This document shows, piece after piece, positions 7,301 through 14,557 of a stretch of 35,810 nt of DNA. The notes below the pieces were generated by a model. It was not told the origin of the DNA, searched no databases, and was given only the letters and a program-made list of their open reading frames with translations. The stretch comes from a bacterium. GTDB lineage: Bacteria > Patescibacteriota > Doudnabacteria > UBA920 > 2-01-FULL-46-14. The stretch's first letter is position 1; each line of letters opens with the position of its first letter. The stretch is taken from NCBI GenBank assembly GCA_030700065.1, contig JAUYKH010000010.1:1-35810 (forward strand), read 5' to 3'. The translations under genes were made by a program, and so were the position numbers.

Positions 7301-8248
7301 ACCAACTCCGGCGATTACACGCAGGTCAAGAAGCTCTACCTCAAGCTTGACGGAACCCTGGTCGGCAATACCGACGGCTACTCGCTCGGCGCGGCCAGAA
7401 CGACCATCAACTTCGAGCGCGGAGCGCTGACCATTCCGGAAGGCGTGACCGGCAAGAAACTCTCCATTGTGGCGGACATCGTTGAAATCGGCACCAACCA
7501 GCCGGGTGAAGCGAATGATGACATTGTTATCGGCTTGGGAGGAACGACTTCCATCACTTCGACCGGGAATGGCTCGAACACCGCCGCCACCGAAACCTTC
7601 AATGACGGCACGGGTTCAGCGATCATTCTGCACCGGTCTGTCCCGCAAGTCGTCATCGAGACTCCGACCAACAACCTGTTTACGTCTTCGGTCCTCCACC
7701 GCGCGAAGGTTTCCGCTGTGGGCAACACCATTGGTCTCTACCGCTTGTCGTATGGGGTTTCATCCTCAACCGGCATCCGGTTCACCAACGGTTATGTGAA
7801 GCTTATCACTTGCGGCGGTTGCGCCGGCGTTCCTGACGGGACGCAGCTGGCCAACACAGTCGCCGTCGGGACTTATCTAGCCGACGGGACTGATTCGTAC
7901 TCGTTCACCCTGAATGGCACTGCCCTGGGCAAGAACTTCTTGCAGATCGGCGCTACCCAAACCGCGGTGATTGACTTCTTCGCGACCTTCAGCGACGATT
8001 CCACGGCTGACACCGAGTCAGTGTCCACCTCTCTCTTGGGTGACACGGCGACAACGTCTCCCAATGACGTTGCGGGCGCTCAAGCCGCCGGCTTCTCTTC
8101 GCTCCAGCAAGGCAACTTTGTCTGGTCAGACCTCAACTCTGACGACACCAATGGTTCCGGCCATACCACCAAGCAGTGGTACAACGGCTACTATGTGTCA
8201 GGACTAGGCCCGACAACGACCTCGACAGCGGTGACGGTTAGCCAATAG
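4370..8248 (+). CDS. Large secreted S-layer-like surface protein (1292 aa)
   Basis: Probably the main cell-surface layer or a giant surface protein. Residues 1-39 form a signal peptide: basic start (HKPNRSFAKK), hydrophobic core to about 33, then AQA/VEA cleavage sites at 36-39. Four repeats of about 50 residues follow (about 43-267), each built around G-x-L/F-V-x-x-GGT-[IV]-W/Y and a later K/R-x-G-[FI]. A PPPP linker near 279 leads to a long Ser/Thr/Gly/Val-rich, beta-type region (about 285-1230) that looks like serial Ig-like or cadherin-like sandwiches. Cys residues are very rare (CGGC near 1148). No C-terminal membrane anchor or sorting motif is seen. It is preceded by a consensus promoter and followed by a strong terminator, so it is monocistronic. 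Confidence 0.8.
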   Translation: MHKPNRSFAKKVFAAGLAVSTALWASAGLFVFVAQAVEAHPAGTLVLSGGTVWHVSDDGTGRHGIDSLAKFQSHRYDFADVVSANSADLALPDLGLLSWGNGVLFLEGGTVYQVSGGMKHGFTSASVFTGNGFDFATVIGASLAGVPVGANIDSTSAAHLEGTFVVSGGTIWMITATGRKGIPSPDIFYSYGAGFGHVAAANAADLSLTNEGNATFRTGALVNDGGTIWAVTATSRRGFPTGSCYTGFGFNFSMPVVGSTSSLTTGANYCVDGDDVIPPPPTSTGTLSVSLASDTPAAGIVLKSQARAPFTKVQLTATGGDVVVDTWVMERKGVAADSSFASVDIVDLTTNATINESGKTFSTDHTANFTEDLTIPSGQTKYVMLAGNIAASPGAGEQPILALKSMTLKGGSLVASFPIQGNAMTINTTITIGSATVQRGAYTNSSSTTIEVGKTAYTFFSFQIQAGSVEDVGFSQIKVYQSGTASLSADLANIKLYRDGTFLADGVVSGNYVNFSFAEQLIPKGQTFQYQVKADVVSGSDRTVKLAIWRVNDVYVVGKTYNAGITPTYSGTSSANGTNTTLVLTDNQFTISVGTFRVGSSNSVPAQNISVGTNQTLGAFEFEVKGEPMIVSAVTLTVASSTTGATIIEDALQAVSLVDPNGNIVAGPTDVSTGSGTMTVPWTDTFTVPIGLNHYKVVGNLATDGGWTSNNTITVSLQTPASAITSKGEVTGLSVTETPASNTSANTQTVKASTLTVTKNSTPTAKTIVANATNVLLGSWQMDATNSGEDIRITSIAVRASTTGKLNTLTLKKVSSPGGTVLTTLSPVNDNPSDNGANSNDAAATSTFALSDPIVITKGTAIHIDLYGNVPSNVNAGEVDSYGLTDTATASNASVVAYGVSTGNRATVTLTANDGAALTIAAAGTLTVDEDASSPNSRLVTFGSNGVEVSTLRLKATNESIDITVLNIHVDDGGLTGTNSGDYTQVKKLYLKLDGTLVGNTDGYSLGAARTTINFERGALTIPEGVTGKKLSIVADIVEIGTNQPGEANDDIVIGLGGTTSITSTGNGSNTAATETFNDGTGSAIILHRSVPQVVIETPTNNLFTSSVLHRAKVSAVGNTIGLYRLSYGVSSSTGIRFTNGYVKLITCGGCAGVPDGTQLANTVAVGTYLADGTDSYSFTLNGTALGKNFLQIGATQTAVIDFFATFSDDSTADTESVSTSLLGDTATTSPNDVAGAQAAGFSSLQQGNFVWSDLNSDDTNGSGHTTKQWYNGYYVSGLGPTTTSTAVTVSQ

Positions 8249-8317
8249 GCCAAGTCCGCATGTAGGACAACCTGCGCTTAAAATCTTCCTGATCAAAGGA
8301 TTAGCGTAAGGCGAAAC

Positions 8318-8361
8318 ATCCCGCACCAGTTTCTGCAGAAACTGGTGCGGGATTGTTTTTT
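8318..8361 (+). terminator. Strong Rho-independent terminator
   Basis: ATCCCGCACCAGTTTC pairs perfectly with its complement across TGCA (8318-8353), followed by TGTTTTTT. It ends the surface-protein transcript. Confidence 0.92.
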
Positions 8362-8381
8362 GGCAGAAATTCGGTTAGAAT
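8353..8381 (+). promoter_or_regulatory. Likely promoter giving a leaderless mRNA
   Basis: TTGTTT (8353-8358), 17 bases, TAGAAT (8376-8381). Transcription would begin at about 8388, almost at the ATG 8391, so the message would be leaderless or nearly so. The -35 box lies in the T-run of the preceding terminator. Confidence 0.45.
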
Positions 8382-8390
8382 GTATCTATT

Positions 8391-9113
8391 ATGTCTATTT
8401 TTAGCGGAAGAAAAGTAAAAATTGGCGCTGGAATCATCGGCGCGCTGATTGTCTTGGGAGGATTGCTCTGGTATTACCAGCAACAAGGCTTCATTAAGAT
8501 TTTTCCGACTGCGGAGGAGCGGGCGATGAAAAAGATTTTGGAGATAGACCGGTCCAAGTTTCGACCGGCTGAAGGCCTCGATCCGCAGGTATTCGAGGGG
8601 GAAATCAAAAAATTGGAAGAGCAAAAGGCCAAAGTTCTTTCAGACCCGGGCAACGCGCAGTTGTGGTTTGATTTCGGCTACACCAAGGAGTTTCTGAATG
8701 ATCACGAAGGCGCGATTCTGGCCTGGGAGAAATCATTTGCGCTCCAGCCGTTCAATTTCGTCACCGCCCAAAACCTCGGCAATACCTATCAATATTTTAT
8801 TAAGGATTGGGCCAAGGCCGAATTCTACTACCGAAAAGTTCTGGAACTGCGGCCGGATCACCCGCAGGCCTATCAGGGGCTGATTGACCTTTACCGCTAC
8901 AATTGGCCGGGCAGGAAGAGCGAGGTCGAACCGTTGCTTTTGGAGGCCATAAAAAATGATCCCAAGAATAAACTTCCCTATTATATAACCCTGGTGGAAT
9001 TTTTTGCTGACGCGGGAAATGTCGAGAAGGCAAAAAGTTATCTTGCGGAAGTCCGGGCGCTGGACGAATCAAAGGTCCCGGATTTGTTGGAAACATACCC
9101 CATTCTAAAATAA
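8391..9113 (+). CDS. Membrane-anchored TPR protein (240 aa)
   Basis: One N-terminal membrane helix (about residues 11-28) is followed by a charged linker and at least three tetratricopeptide repeats (about 89-121, 124-156 and 158-190), with typical signatures such as LWFDFGYTKEFLNDHEGAI and AEFYYRKVLELRPDHPQAY. TPRs mediate protein-protein contacts. It is three bases upstream of the O-antigen ligase-like gene, which itself ends in TPRs, so the two probably act together in surface glycan polymerisation or attachment. No catalytic domain is visible. Confidence 0.8.
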   Translation: MSIFSGRKVKIGAGIIGALIVLGGLLWYYQQQGFIKIFPTAEERAMKKILEIDRSKFRPAEGLDPQVFEGEIKKLEEQKAKVLSDPGNAQLWFDFGYTKEFLNDHEGAILAWEKSFALQPFNFVTAQNLGNTYQYFIKDWAKAEFYYRKVLELRPDHPQAYQGLIDLYRYNWPGRKSEVEPLLLEAIKNDPKNKLPYYITLVEFFADAGNVEKAKSYLAEVRALDESKVPDLLETYPILK

Positions 9114-9116
9114 GCG

Positions 9117-11408
9117 ATGTTAAAAACTTGGCTAATTAGAATCATTTACCTCGGGGCGGCCTTAGGTTTGGCGACCCCGCTTTTCATTGATAACGGTTTC
9201 TTTTTTCCGTTTATTTCTACGAAGGTCTTTTTTTTCCGCGCTGTCGTCGAAGCGATGCTTTTGGCTTATTTATTTTTAAATTTCGTTAGCGAGGAGTACC
9301 GGCTCAAAGTTAATTGGCTTGTGATTTTGACAGTCTTTTTTATCGTGATCGCCAGTATTTCTTCGGCTCTAGGCGGAAATTTTTACCAAAGTTTTTGGGG
9401 AGATGTTGAACGGGGCGAGGGGATAATCCTTTGGCTTCATTTGCTCGCCTTACTTGTTATTTTGACCAGTGTAGTCAGAAGTGAACGAGCATGGGCAGGG
9501 CTGTTGGATACTTCTCTGGGAGTGGGAATTCTGATGGGATTGTTCGGGTTCGGGCAGGCGTTTGGTCTGAAAGGACTTTTGGCCACTTCAGGGTCGCGCG
9601 TGGACGCCACCTTGGGCAATGCCGCTTTCTTCGGCACGTATCTTCTGTTTCAGATAATGTTCGCGCTTTATCTTTTCAAATACCGCGGTGCACGCGGACT
9701 TAAGATTTATTATTTGGCGTTGGCCGCGGCTTTTGCCGTTCTCATTCCCATGACCCAGACGAGGGGCGCGTTGATCGGGCTTGTCGCCGGTATCTTTTTG
9801 GCCGCACCGCTCCTGTATTGGTTAAACCGCGATAAAAAATCAGTTCGTTATGGCAGTATCGCGGGAGTTTTGGCTATTTTAATTGCGGTCGGATTTCTGT
9901 ATTTTTCCCGCGAGCGCCCTTTTGTGCAGGAGAACTCGGTTTTGCGGAGGATGACCTCAATTTCGACCCAGGAAAAAACCGCCCAAACGCGGCTTTTGAC
10001 CTGGAAGGCGGCGTGGAACGGCTGGAGGGAAAAGTTTTTACTTGGCGGGGGGGTCGACAATTTTGACGTAGTGTTCAACAAAAATTTCCCCGCTGTTTTT
10101 TATGAGGATCCCGGTTCTGTTGTCTGGTATGATCGCGCGCACAACGTTGTGCTTGACCGCGGGGCCACGACTGGAATTTTAGGTTTATTGGTTTTTTTGG
10201 CGTTGTTTATCTATCCTGCGTACTACTTTTGGAAAATGGCGTTGCGGGATCGCGAGCGGTCGTTTTACGGCGTGCTTTTTCTGTCTTTTCTAGCCGCTTA
10301 CCTCATCCAGGATCTTTTTATTTTTGAAAGCATTGCGACTTATATTATTCTGTTCTTTACTTTGGCATTCTGGGGCGCTTTGTTCCTGCCGGCTTTCGAA
10401 CGCGTCAATGTCATGGCCAGCCGCAAGGCTTGGGTCTCGTTGTTTGTAATTTATCTTCTCGCTTTTGGGCCCATTCTCTATAAAGTCAATTTTTATCCCG
10501 CAAAAATAAATCGGGCCGCGGCCGAGGCAGCACATTCCAATCCGCAGGAAGAAGATTTTTTTCTCATCGTTGACCGGTTCAAGGCTTCAATCGAGCCAAA
10601 GAATTATGGACAGGGGGAGTATCGTCTGCAGTTTATAGATTTTGTCGGCCAGCAAGTAGCCAATGTCGGCGAGGTCATCCCGAAGGCGCGTGCGGTGGTT
10701 ATTTATACGGATCAGCAGCTGGACGAGCTTTTGAAGAGCGACCCGGATGACGCGAAAAATTTTTTGCTGGCCATGAGGCATTACAATTACACGTACGCGA
10801 TGGATTCCTCCTCCAAAATCGCGCGTCTTGAGAAGGCTCTTAGTTTTTTCCCCAAGCTCGTCGAGCTTTCTCCGACCAGACCCCATGCTTACCAGGAAGC
10901 GGGCTACTCTCACGCATATCTTTACCGCGAATATAAAAAGGACAACGACAAGGAAAATATGGAGCGATCATTGGCGCGGGCGGAAGAGATGTTCCAAAAA
11001 ACTATTGAACTCTCTCCGCGGGTGATTGATTCTTACGCTAATTTAGTTGATCTCTATTTGACCACTGGCAAAGATGCTGAGTTGGAAGGAATTCTGGCTG
11101 AAATGGCCAAACTGCAAGTATCAATCCGTTCCGAACCGTTTTTGACCCGTTTCATCGACAAAACCCAGAATAGCGGGCAGGCAAAGTGGCGGGATTATTT
11201 CTTAAATGAGCTAACCCAACTGCGCCTGGAGCAGCGCAACGTGGACGGGCTGATTAATATCGCCGTATATTACGCGACCATCGGTAATCGGACTCGTGCC
11301 ATTGAAATAGGGGAGCTGATCAAGAGCTTTGGCGGGGATTATGTGAGACAAGCCGAGCTCTTTATCGAAAACGTAAATAAAGGCGCGTATGAAGCGCCGA
11401 CGAAGTAA
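9117..11408 (+). CDS. O-antigen ligase/polymerase-like protein with C-terminal TPRs (763 aa)
   Basis: A Wzy_C/WaaL-type integral membrane enzyme that would polymerise or ligate lipid-linked glycans outside the membrane. About a dozen hydrophobic segments cover residues 1-460. Family landmarks are the TQTRGALIGLVAG motif near 220, the RLLTWKAAWNGWREKFLLGGG periplasmic-loop motif near 295-315 and the following DRAHNVVLD with a conserved His. From about 480 the protein becomes soluble, with TPR-like helices (SPTRPHAYQEAGYSHAYLY and SPRVIDSYANLVDLYLTTG). This ligase-plus-TPR form is common in Parcubacteria-like genomes. It lies next to the TPR gene, and ends convergently with the minus-strand glycosyltransferase 11 bases away. 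Confidence 0.85.
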   Translation: MLKTWLIRIIYLGAALGLATPLFIDNGFFFPFISTKVFFFRAVVEAMLLAYLFLNFVSEEYRLKVNWLVILTVFFIVIASISSALGGNFYQSFWGDVERGEGIILWLHLLALLVILTSVVRSERAWAGLLDTSLGVGILMGLFGFGQAFGLKGLLATSGSRVDATLGNAAFFGTYLLFQIMFALYLFKYRGARGLKIYYLALAAAFAVLIPMTQTRGALIGLVAGIFLAAPLLYWLNRDKKSVRYGSIAGVLAILIAVGFLYFSRERPFVQENSVLRRMTSISTQEKTAQTRLLTWKAAWNGWREKFLLGGGVDNFDVVFNKNFPAVFYEDPGSVVWYDRAHNVVLDRGATTGILGLLVFLALFIYPAYYFWKMALRDRERSFYGVLFLSFLAAYLIQDLFIFESIATYIILFFTLAFWGALFLPAFERVNVMASRKAWVSLFVIYLLAFGPILYKVNFYPAKINRAAAEAAHSNPQEEDFFLIVDRFKASIEPKNYGQGEYRLQFIDFVGQQVANVGEVIPKARAVVIYTDQQLDELLKSDPDDAKNFLLAMRHYNYTYAMDSSSKIARLEKALSFFPKLVELSPTRPHAYQEAGYSHAYLYREYKKDNDKENMERSLARAEEMFQKTIELSPRVIDSYANLVDLYLTTGKDAELEGILAEMAKLQVSIRSEPFLTRFIDKTQNSGQAKWRDYFLNELTQLRLEQRNVDGLINIAVYYATIGNRTRAIEIGELIKSFGGDYVRQAELFIENVNKGAYEAPTK

Positions 11409-11419
11409 AAGATTATAGA

Positions 11420-12697
11420 TTAACGATTATTGATTAAGGATTTATACACGTTGACGGTTTTGTTCAACATCCCAGGGATGCTGAATTTTTTTGCGGCAAG
11501 CTTGGCGTTTTGGCCAAGCCAGTTTCCAAGACTGGGATTTTGCAGCAAGGATTTTATGGCTTCTGCCAGCGCGGCGGGATTTTTGGGAGGGACGAGGATT
11601 CCTGTTGCCCCCTCCCCTTGCCCCTCCCACGAGGGGAGGGGAATTGTGGAATTTTCCTCCCCCCTTGCCTGCCCGTCCGGCAGGCGGGTGGGGGAGGTCA
11701 GGTGGGGAGTGATCATTTCGGGAATGCCGCCGACCGCCGTTGAAACAATCGGCAGCCCGGCGGCCATGGCTTCAAGGATGGAGTATGGAAATCCTTCTTT
11801 CACGGACGAACAAACATAAATATCAAAGGCCGGGAGCAGTTTCGCGGCGTCGGGAATTTCGCCGGTTGTCCCGCCCCGCCCGCCATCGCTACGCTCAGGC
11901 GTTAGCGGGCGGGCCCGACCGATAATGACTAATTCTGAATTTGGATAATCCTGTTTGATGAGTGCGAAGGCTTTTCGGAGCGTAGCCAAGTCTTTACTAG
12001 GATAGTCGTGGGCAATGGTGCCGATCAGAATTTTAGAATATGGAATATGGAATATGGAATTTAGATATTTTTTTGACTCCTTGCGAGGGGGTTCGTATTT
12101 ATATAACTCACTTTGTGCGCGGCCGCGTAACGCGTGAGTTAGGGCAAATCGGAGATTTTCAAAATCAATACCGTTATGAATTGTAACTACTTTTTCAGGC
12201 GGGCAAAGTCGGCGCTCAAGCGCCCTTTGCCTGTCGAATTCCGAAACAGCGATTATTTTTGAGCGAAATCGCGCAGCAAATTTTTCCGCCCAGAAATAAA
12301 ATTTTTGGACAAACCAGTTGTGTGGCTCCAGGAAAGCAAACCCGTGCGCCGTGAAAATTACGTTTTTTATGCCCGCCAGCCGCGCGGCGATACTGCCGAT
12401 GACCCCGGCTTTGCTGCTATTTAAATGGATGATGTCCGGTTTGAGATTAAGAAAGATTTTTTTCAGTTCCAGAATCGCCAAAAGGTCGCTCACGGGGTGG
12501 ATGTTTCGAACCAGGTGATTTGCGATGATTACTTTTATGTCCGCATCTTCTAGTCTTGATTTCAACGGCTCATGATGTGAGCCGATGACGACTGTGACAT
12601 CGCGGGTATCTTTTAAATTTGTCGCCAAATCAAAAACATAGCGCTGCGCGCCGCCGAGTTCTCCCTGGGTGATGACAAACAGAAGTTTGAGCCTCAT
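11420..12697 (-). CDS. GT4-family glycosyltransferase with several repeat-derived inserts
   Basis: A GT-B fold retaining glycosyltransferase (425 aa) that transfers a sugar from a nucleotide donor to a growing glycan. The start at 12697 (MRLKLLFVITQGELGGAQRY) is chosen because TATAAT lies directly upstream; the frame continues further but without support. N-terminal Gly-rich loop, HLNSSKAGVIGSIAARLAG and FTAHGF are typical, as are SSVKEGFPYSILEAMAAG (E-x7-E) and the closing region. Four stretches do not fit the family: encoded by 12105-12140, 12033-12062, 11878-11914 and 11607-11710. Each is palindromic or repetitive DNA read in frame. The first two lie in the linker between the two Rossmann domains. 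Confidence 0.9.
   Translation of the reverse strand: MRLKLLFVITQGELGGAQRYVFDLATNLKDTRDVTVVIGSHHEPLKSRLEDADIKVIIANHLVRNIHPVSDLLAILELKKIFLNLKPDIIHLNSSKAGVIGSIAARLAGIKNVIFTAHGFAFLEPHNWFVQKFYFWAEKFAARFRSKIIAVSEFDRQRALERRLCPPEKVVTIHNGIDFENLRFALTHALRGRAQSELYKYEPPRKESKKYLNSIFHIPYSKILIGTIAHDYPSKDLATLRKAFALIKQDYPNSELVIIGRARPLTPERSDGGRGGTTGEIPDAAKLLPAFDIYVCSSVKEGFPYSILEAMAAGLPIVSTAVGGIPEMITPHLTSPTRLPDGQARGEENSTIPLPSWEGQGEGATGILVPPKNPAALAEAIKSLLQNPSLGNWLGQNAKLAAKKFSIPGMLNKTVNVYKSLINNR
11607..11710. repeat. In-frame palindromic insertion in the GT gene
   Basis: GC-rich DNA with two hairpins, CCCCTCCC-ACGA-GGGGAGGGG and TTGCCTGCC/GGCAGGCGG. On the coding strand it reads PTRLPDGQARGEENSTIPLP and more, a low-complexity insert between the normal GT4 segments GGIPEMIT and GILVPPKNP. 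Confidence 0.65.
11878..11914. repeat. In-frame palindromic insertion (second)
   Basis: GCCCGCC (11878-11884) and GGCGGGC (11908-11914) bracket ATCGCTACGCTCAGGCGTTA-type sequence. It encodes RARPLTPERSDGGRGG after the conserved ELVIIG strand of the glycosyltransferase. Confidence 0.6.
12033..12062. repeat. GGAATAT tandem repeat in the interdomain linker
   Basis: Three GGAATAT-type units. On the coding strand it reads ATTCCATATTCCATATTCTAA; ATTCCATATTCTAA recurs exactly in the linker of the glycosyltransferase at 21765 (around 22268-22281). Confidence 0.6.
12105..12140. repeat. Palindromic insertion in the interdomain linker
   Basis: AACTCAC (12105-12111) and GTGAGTT (12134-12140) bracket a GC-rich core. 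It encodes LTHALRGRAQSEL, absent from typical GT4 linkers. Confidence 0.5.
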
Positions 12698-12706
12698 AAC
12701 CTGCTT

Positions 12707-12735
12707 ATTATAGCTATGGCCTTGACTGTTGTAAA
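12707..12735 (-). promoter_or_regulatory. Promoter of the minus-strand glycosyltransferase
   Basis: On the minus strand TTTACA (12735-12730), 17 bases, TATAAT (12712-12707). The start codon at 12697 lies ten bases past the -10 box, so the message is leaderless or nearly so. Confidence 0.7.
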
Positions 12736-12750
12736 AGGATTTAATACAAT
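12722..12750 (+). promoter_or_regulatory. Promoter of the DUF218-like gene
   Basis: TTGACT (12722-12727), 17 bases, TACAAT (12745-12750). Its -35 region overlaps that of the opposite promoter, so the two should compete for RNA polymerase. Confidence 0.7.
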
Positions 12751-12781
12751 AGAATGTTGGAAATCGAAAGGAGGAACTATT

Positions 12782-13483
12782 ATGAGAAGGGCGATTATGC
12801 CGCATGGCTTGCATGTGCAGGCCCATGGCTGGGAGGAAATGGTATGGGGAATTCCACCCGACCGTTTGGGGAGAGCTACTAAGGCCATTCAGTCGGCCGT
12901 GGAAACCGACGCTTCGCTCGTAATCTTTGGCACGGGTGCTTCGAAACGAGATGGTGTGTTTGAGGCCCAGTGTATTGTCAACCTGATGTGGGAGCGGTTT
13001 TCAAGGCTGAAGGAGTTCCAGGCCTTTGATGACTACAACATTGATTCGCTCCGGCAGATAATGGAAGAAATCAGCGTTGTCGAGACCCGATCGACCAATA
13101 CTGACACTGAAATCCAGTTTGGGTTTGAGCGATGTTTGAGCTTGGGGATCGACCGAGTGATTCTGACGTCTTCGCCGGGTCATATCGGACGATGCGCACA
13201 GGCTGCGTCCAAAATCCGCCACCGGGATCAGCGATTCAAACATTTGCGGATTTCAAGCGAGGAAAGCGATGTAAATTTCTTTCAGTACCGAAACGGTTAC
13301 CTGGTCGAAGCAGGTGTCGAAGAAACCGCGATCTTTGAACCTTCCCATCGGGGGGATGACCCCTCAAGGGATATCCCCGCAGATTTGCAGCCGAACCGTC
13401 TGTTCCCGCAGATTTTCCGGGTTGCCGACAAAGCACGGTGTCTGCAGAAAATTGACGAAGTGTTCAAGCGACACGGGGTTTGA
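12782..13483 (+). CDS. DUF218/YdcF-like protein (233 aa)
   Basis: The start at 12782 is set by AAAGGAGG at 12767-12774; the frame upstream is untranslated. The layout resembles the DUF218 (YdcF/ElyC/SanA) Rossmann-like family: strand ASLVIFGTGAS, then ETRSTNTDTEIQFGFERC and ILTSSPGHIGRCAQAA, equivalent to the family's E..S.NT.E and VTS..H..RA motifs. No membrane segment is seen, so this would be the soluble form. Biochemical role in the family is poorly known, with some members linked to envelope synthesis. A second DUF218-like protein lies at 26979. Family assignment is by motif pattern only. Confidence 0.6.
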   Translation: MRRAIMPHGLHVQAHGWEEMVWGIPPDRLGRATKAIQSAVETDASLVIFGTGASKRDGVFEAQCIVNLMWERFSRLKEFQAFDDYNIDSLRQIMEEISVVETRSTNTDTEIQFGFERCLSLGIDRVILTSSPGHIGRCAQAASKIRHRDQRFKHLRISSEESDVNFFQYRNGYLVEAGVEETAIFEPSHRGDDPSRDIPADLQPNRLFPQIFRVADKARCLQKIDEVFKRHGV

Positions 13484-13513
13484 AAATTTCGAAGGTGGAA
13501 GGCAAATTTAAAT

Positions 13514-13549
13514 AGCCGACGGTTCGTTGTTTAGAACCGCCGGCTTTTT
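13514..13549 (+). terminator. Rho-independent terminator
   Basis: AGCCG and CGGTTC pair with GAACCG and CGGCT around eight bases (one A/C mismatch), followed by TTTTTGTTT. Confidence 0.88.
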
Positions 13550-13623
13550 GTTTGAGGGTTGGCAAAGTGTCTTTTCGGGATTTCGCCAGCTTCTCTGATG
13601 GTTTTGGCCAGAAATTCTTGTGA

Positions 13624-13652
13624 TTGACTCATACAATAAAGCTTGTTAGAAT
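13624..13652 (+). promoter_or_regulatory. Promoter of the sugar dehydrogenase operon
   Basis: TTGACT (13624-13629), 17 bases, TAGAAT (13647-13652). A further TATAAT lies at 13657-13662. AAGGA at 13673-13677 is the ribosome site for ATG 13688. Confidence 0.6.
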
Positions 13653-13687
13653 AGATTATAATTTATTATAGCAAGGATATTACCACC

Positions 13688-14557
13688 ATGGATATTGATA
13701 GCGCGAAGGTCAAAATTAAGGAACACGGCCAAGCCGCCATTCCGCATGATATTCCAATGTCCCGACCGGGCAAAAAGATCGGCGTGATCGGGAATGGGTA
13801 TGTCGGCGGTACAATCGCGGGTTTTTACAAGCAAACCGGCGCGGACGTAAAGGTCTATGATAAGTATAAAGAGAATGATCCGCTGGAGGAAGTCCTGGCG
13901 CAGGATTACATTTTTATCGCGGTGCCGACGAACCACGTGGAGGGGAAGGGCATAGATTTTTCCATGATGGATGACGCCATGCAGAACGCCAGCCGTTCCA
14001 AAGCGCGCGCAATTATCATCAAATCCACGGTCGTGCCGGGGACAACCAGCCGGTATCAGCGGCGGTATCCGAATTTGAAAATTATTTTCAATCCGGAGTT
14101 TCTCACGCAGCTGACGGCCTACACCGATTTTCAATATCCTGATCGGCAGCTGATTGGTTATACCGCCGCCAGCTACGACGTCGCCGCCGATGTCCGCGAA
14201 CTTTTACCTCTCGCGCCTTTTACCAGAATTCTACCGGCCGAAGCCGCGGAAATGGCCAAATTTTTCGGTAATACTTGGTTTGCCGCCAAGGTTGTCTTTG
14301 CCAATCAGATGTATGACATTTGCGACAAGCTGGGCATTGATTATAATCTCGTCAAGGATTGCGTGGCGGCGGACGCGCGGATCGGCCGTTCGCATTTGGA
14401 CGTCGCGCATGGGGGATACCGGGGATACGGCGGCAAATGTCTTCCCAAAGATACGCGGATCCTTATTAAATTTGCCGAGGACTTGGGGATTGATCTGAAA
14501 CTTCTGAAAATCGTTGAGGAGATAAATCGCGAACTCACCGGAGGGGTGGACAGATAA
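13688..14557 (+). CDS. UDP-glucose/GDP-mannose dehydrogenase-family protein, short form (289 aa)
   Basis: This NAD-dependent family oxidises the C6 hydroxyl of a nucleotide sugar to the uronate in two steps. The Rossmann motif KKIGVIGNGYVGG (30-41), FIAVPTN, KSTVVPGTT, FNPEFLTQ, the AEMAKFFGNTWFAAKV central helix and GYGGKCLPKD with the catalytic Cys251 are all present. The protein stops soon after the middle domain. Full-length members have about 420-450 residues and a C-terminal UDP-binding Rossmann domain that is missing here, with no remnant downstream. It is the first gene of a five-gene operon; its stop overlaps the next ATG by one base (14557). Confidence 0.9.
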   Translation: MDIDSAKVKIKEHGQAAIPHDIPMSRPGKKIGVIGNGYVGGTIAGFYKQTGADVKVYDKYKENDPLEEVLAQDYIFIAVPTNHVEGKGIDFSMMDDAMQNASRSKARAIIIKSTVVPGTTSRYQRRYPNLKIIFNPEFLTQLTAYTDFQYPDRQLIGYTAASYDVAADVRELLPLAPFTRILPAEAAEMAKFFGNTWFAAKVVFANQMYDICDKLGIDYNLVKDCVAADARIGRSHLDVAHGGYRGYGGKCLPKDTRILIKFAEDLGIDLKLLKIVEEINRELTGGVDR

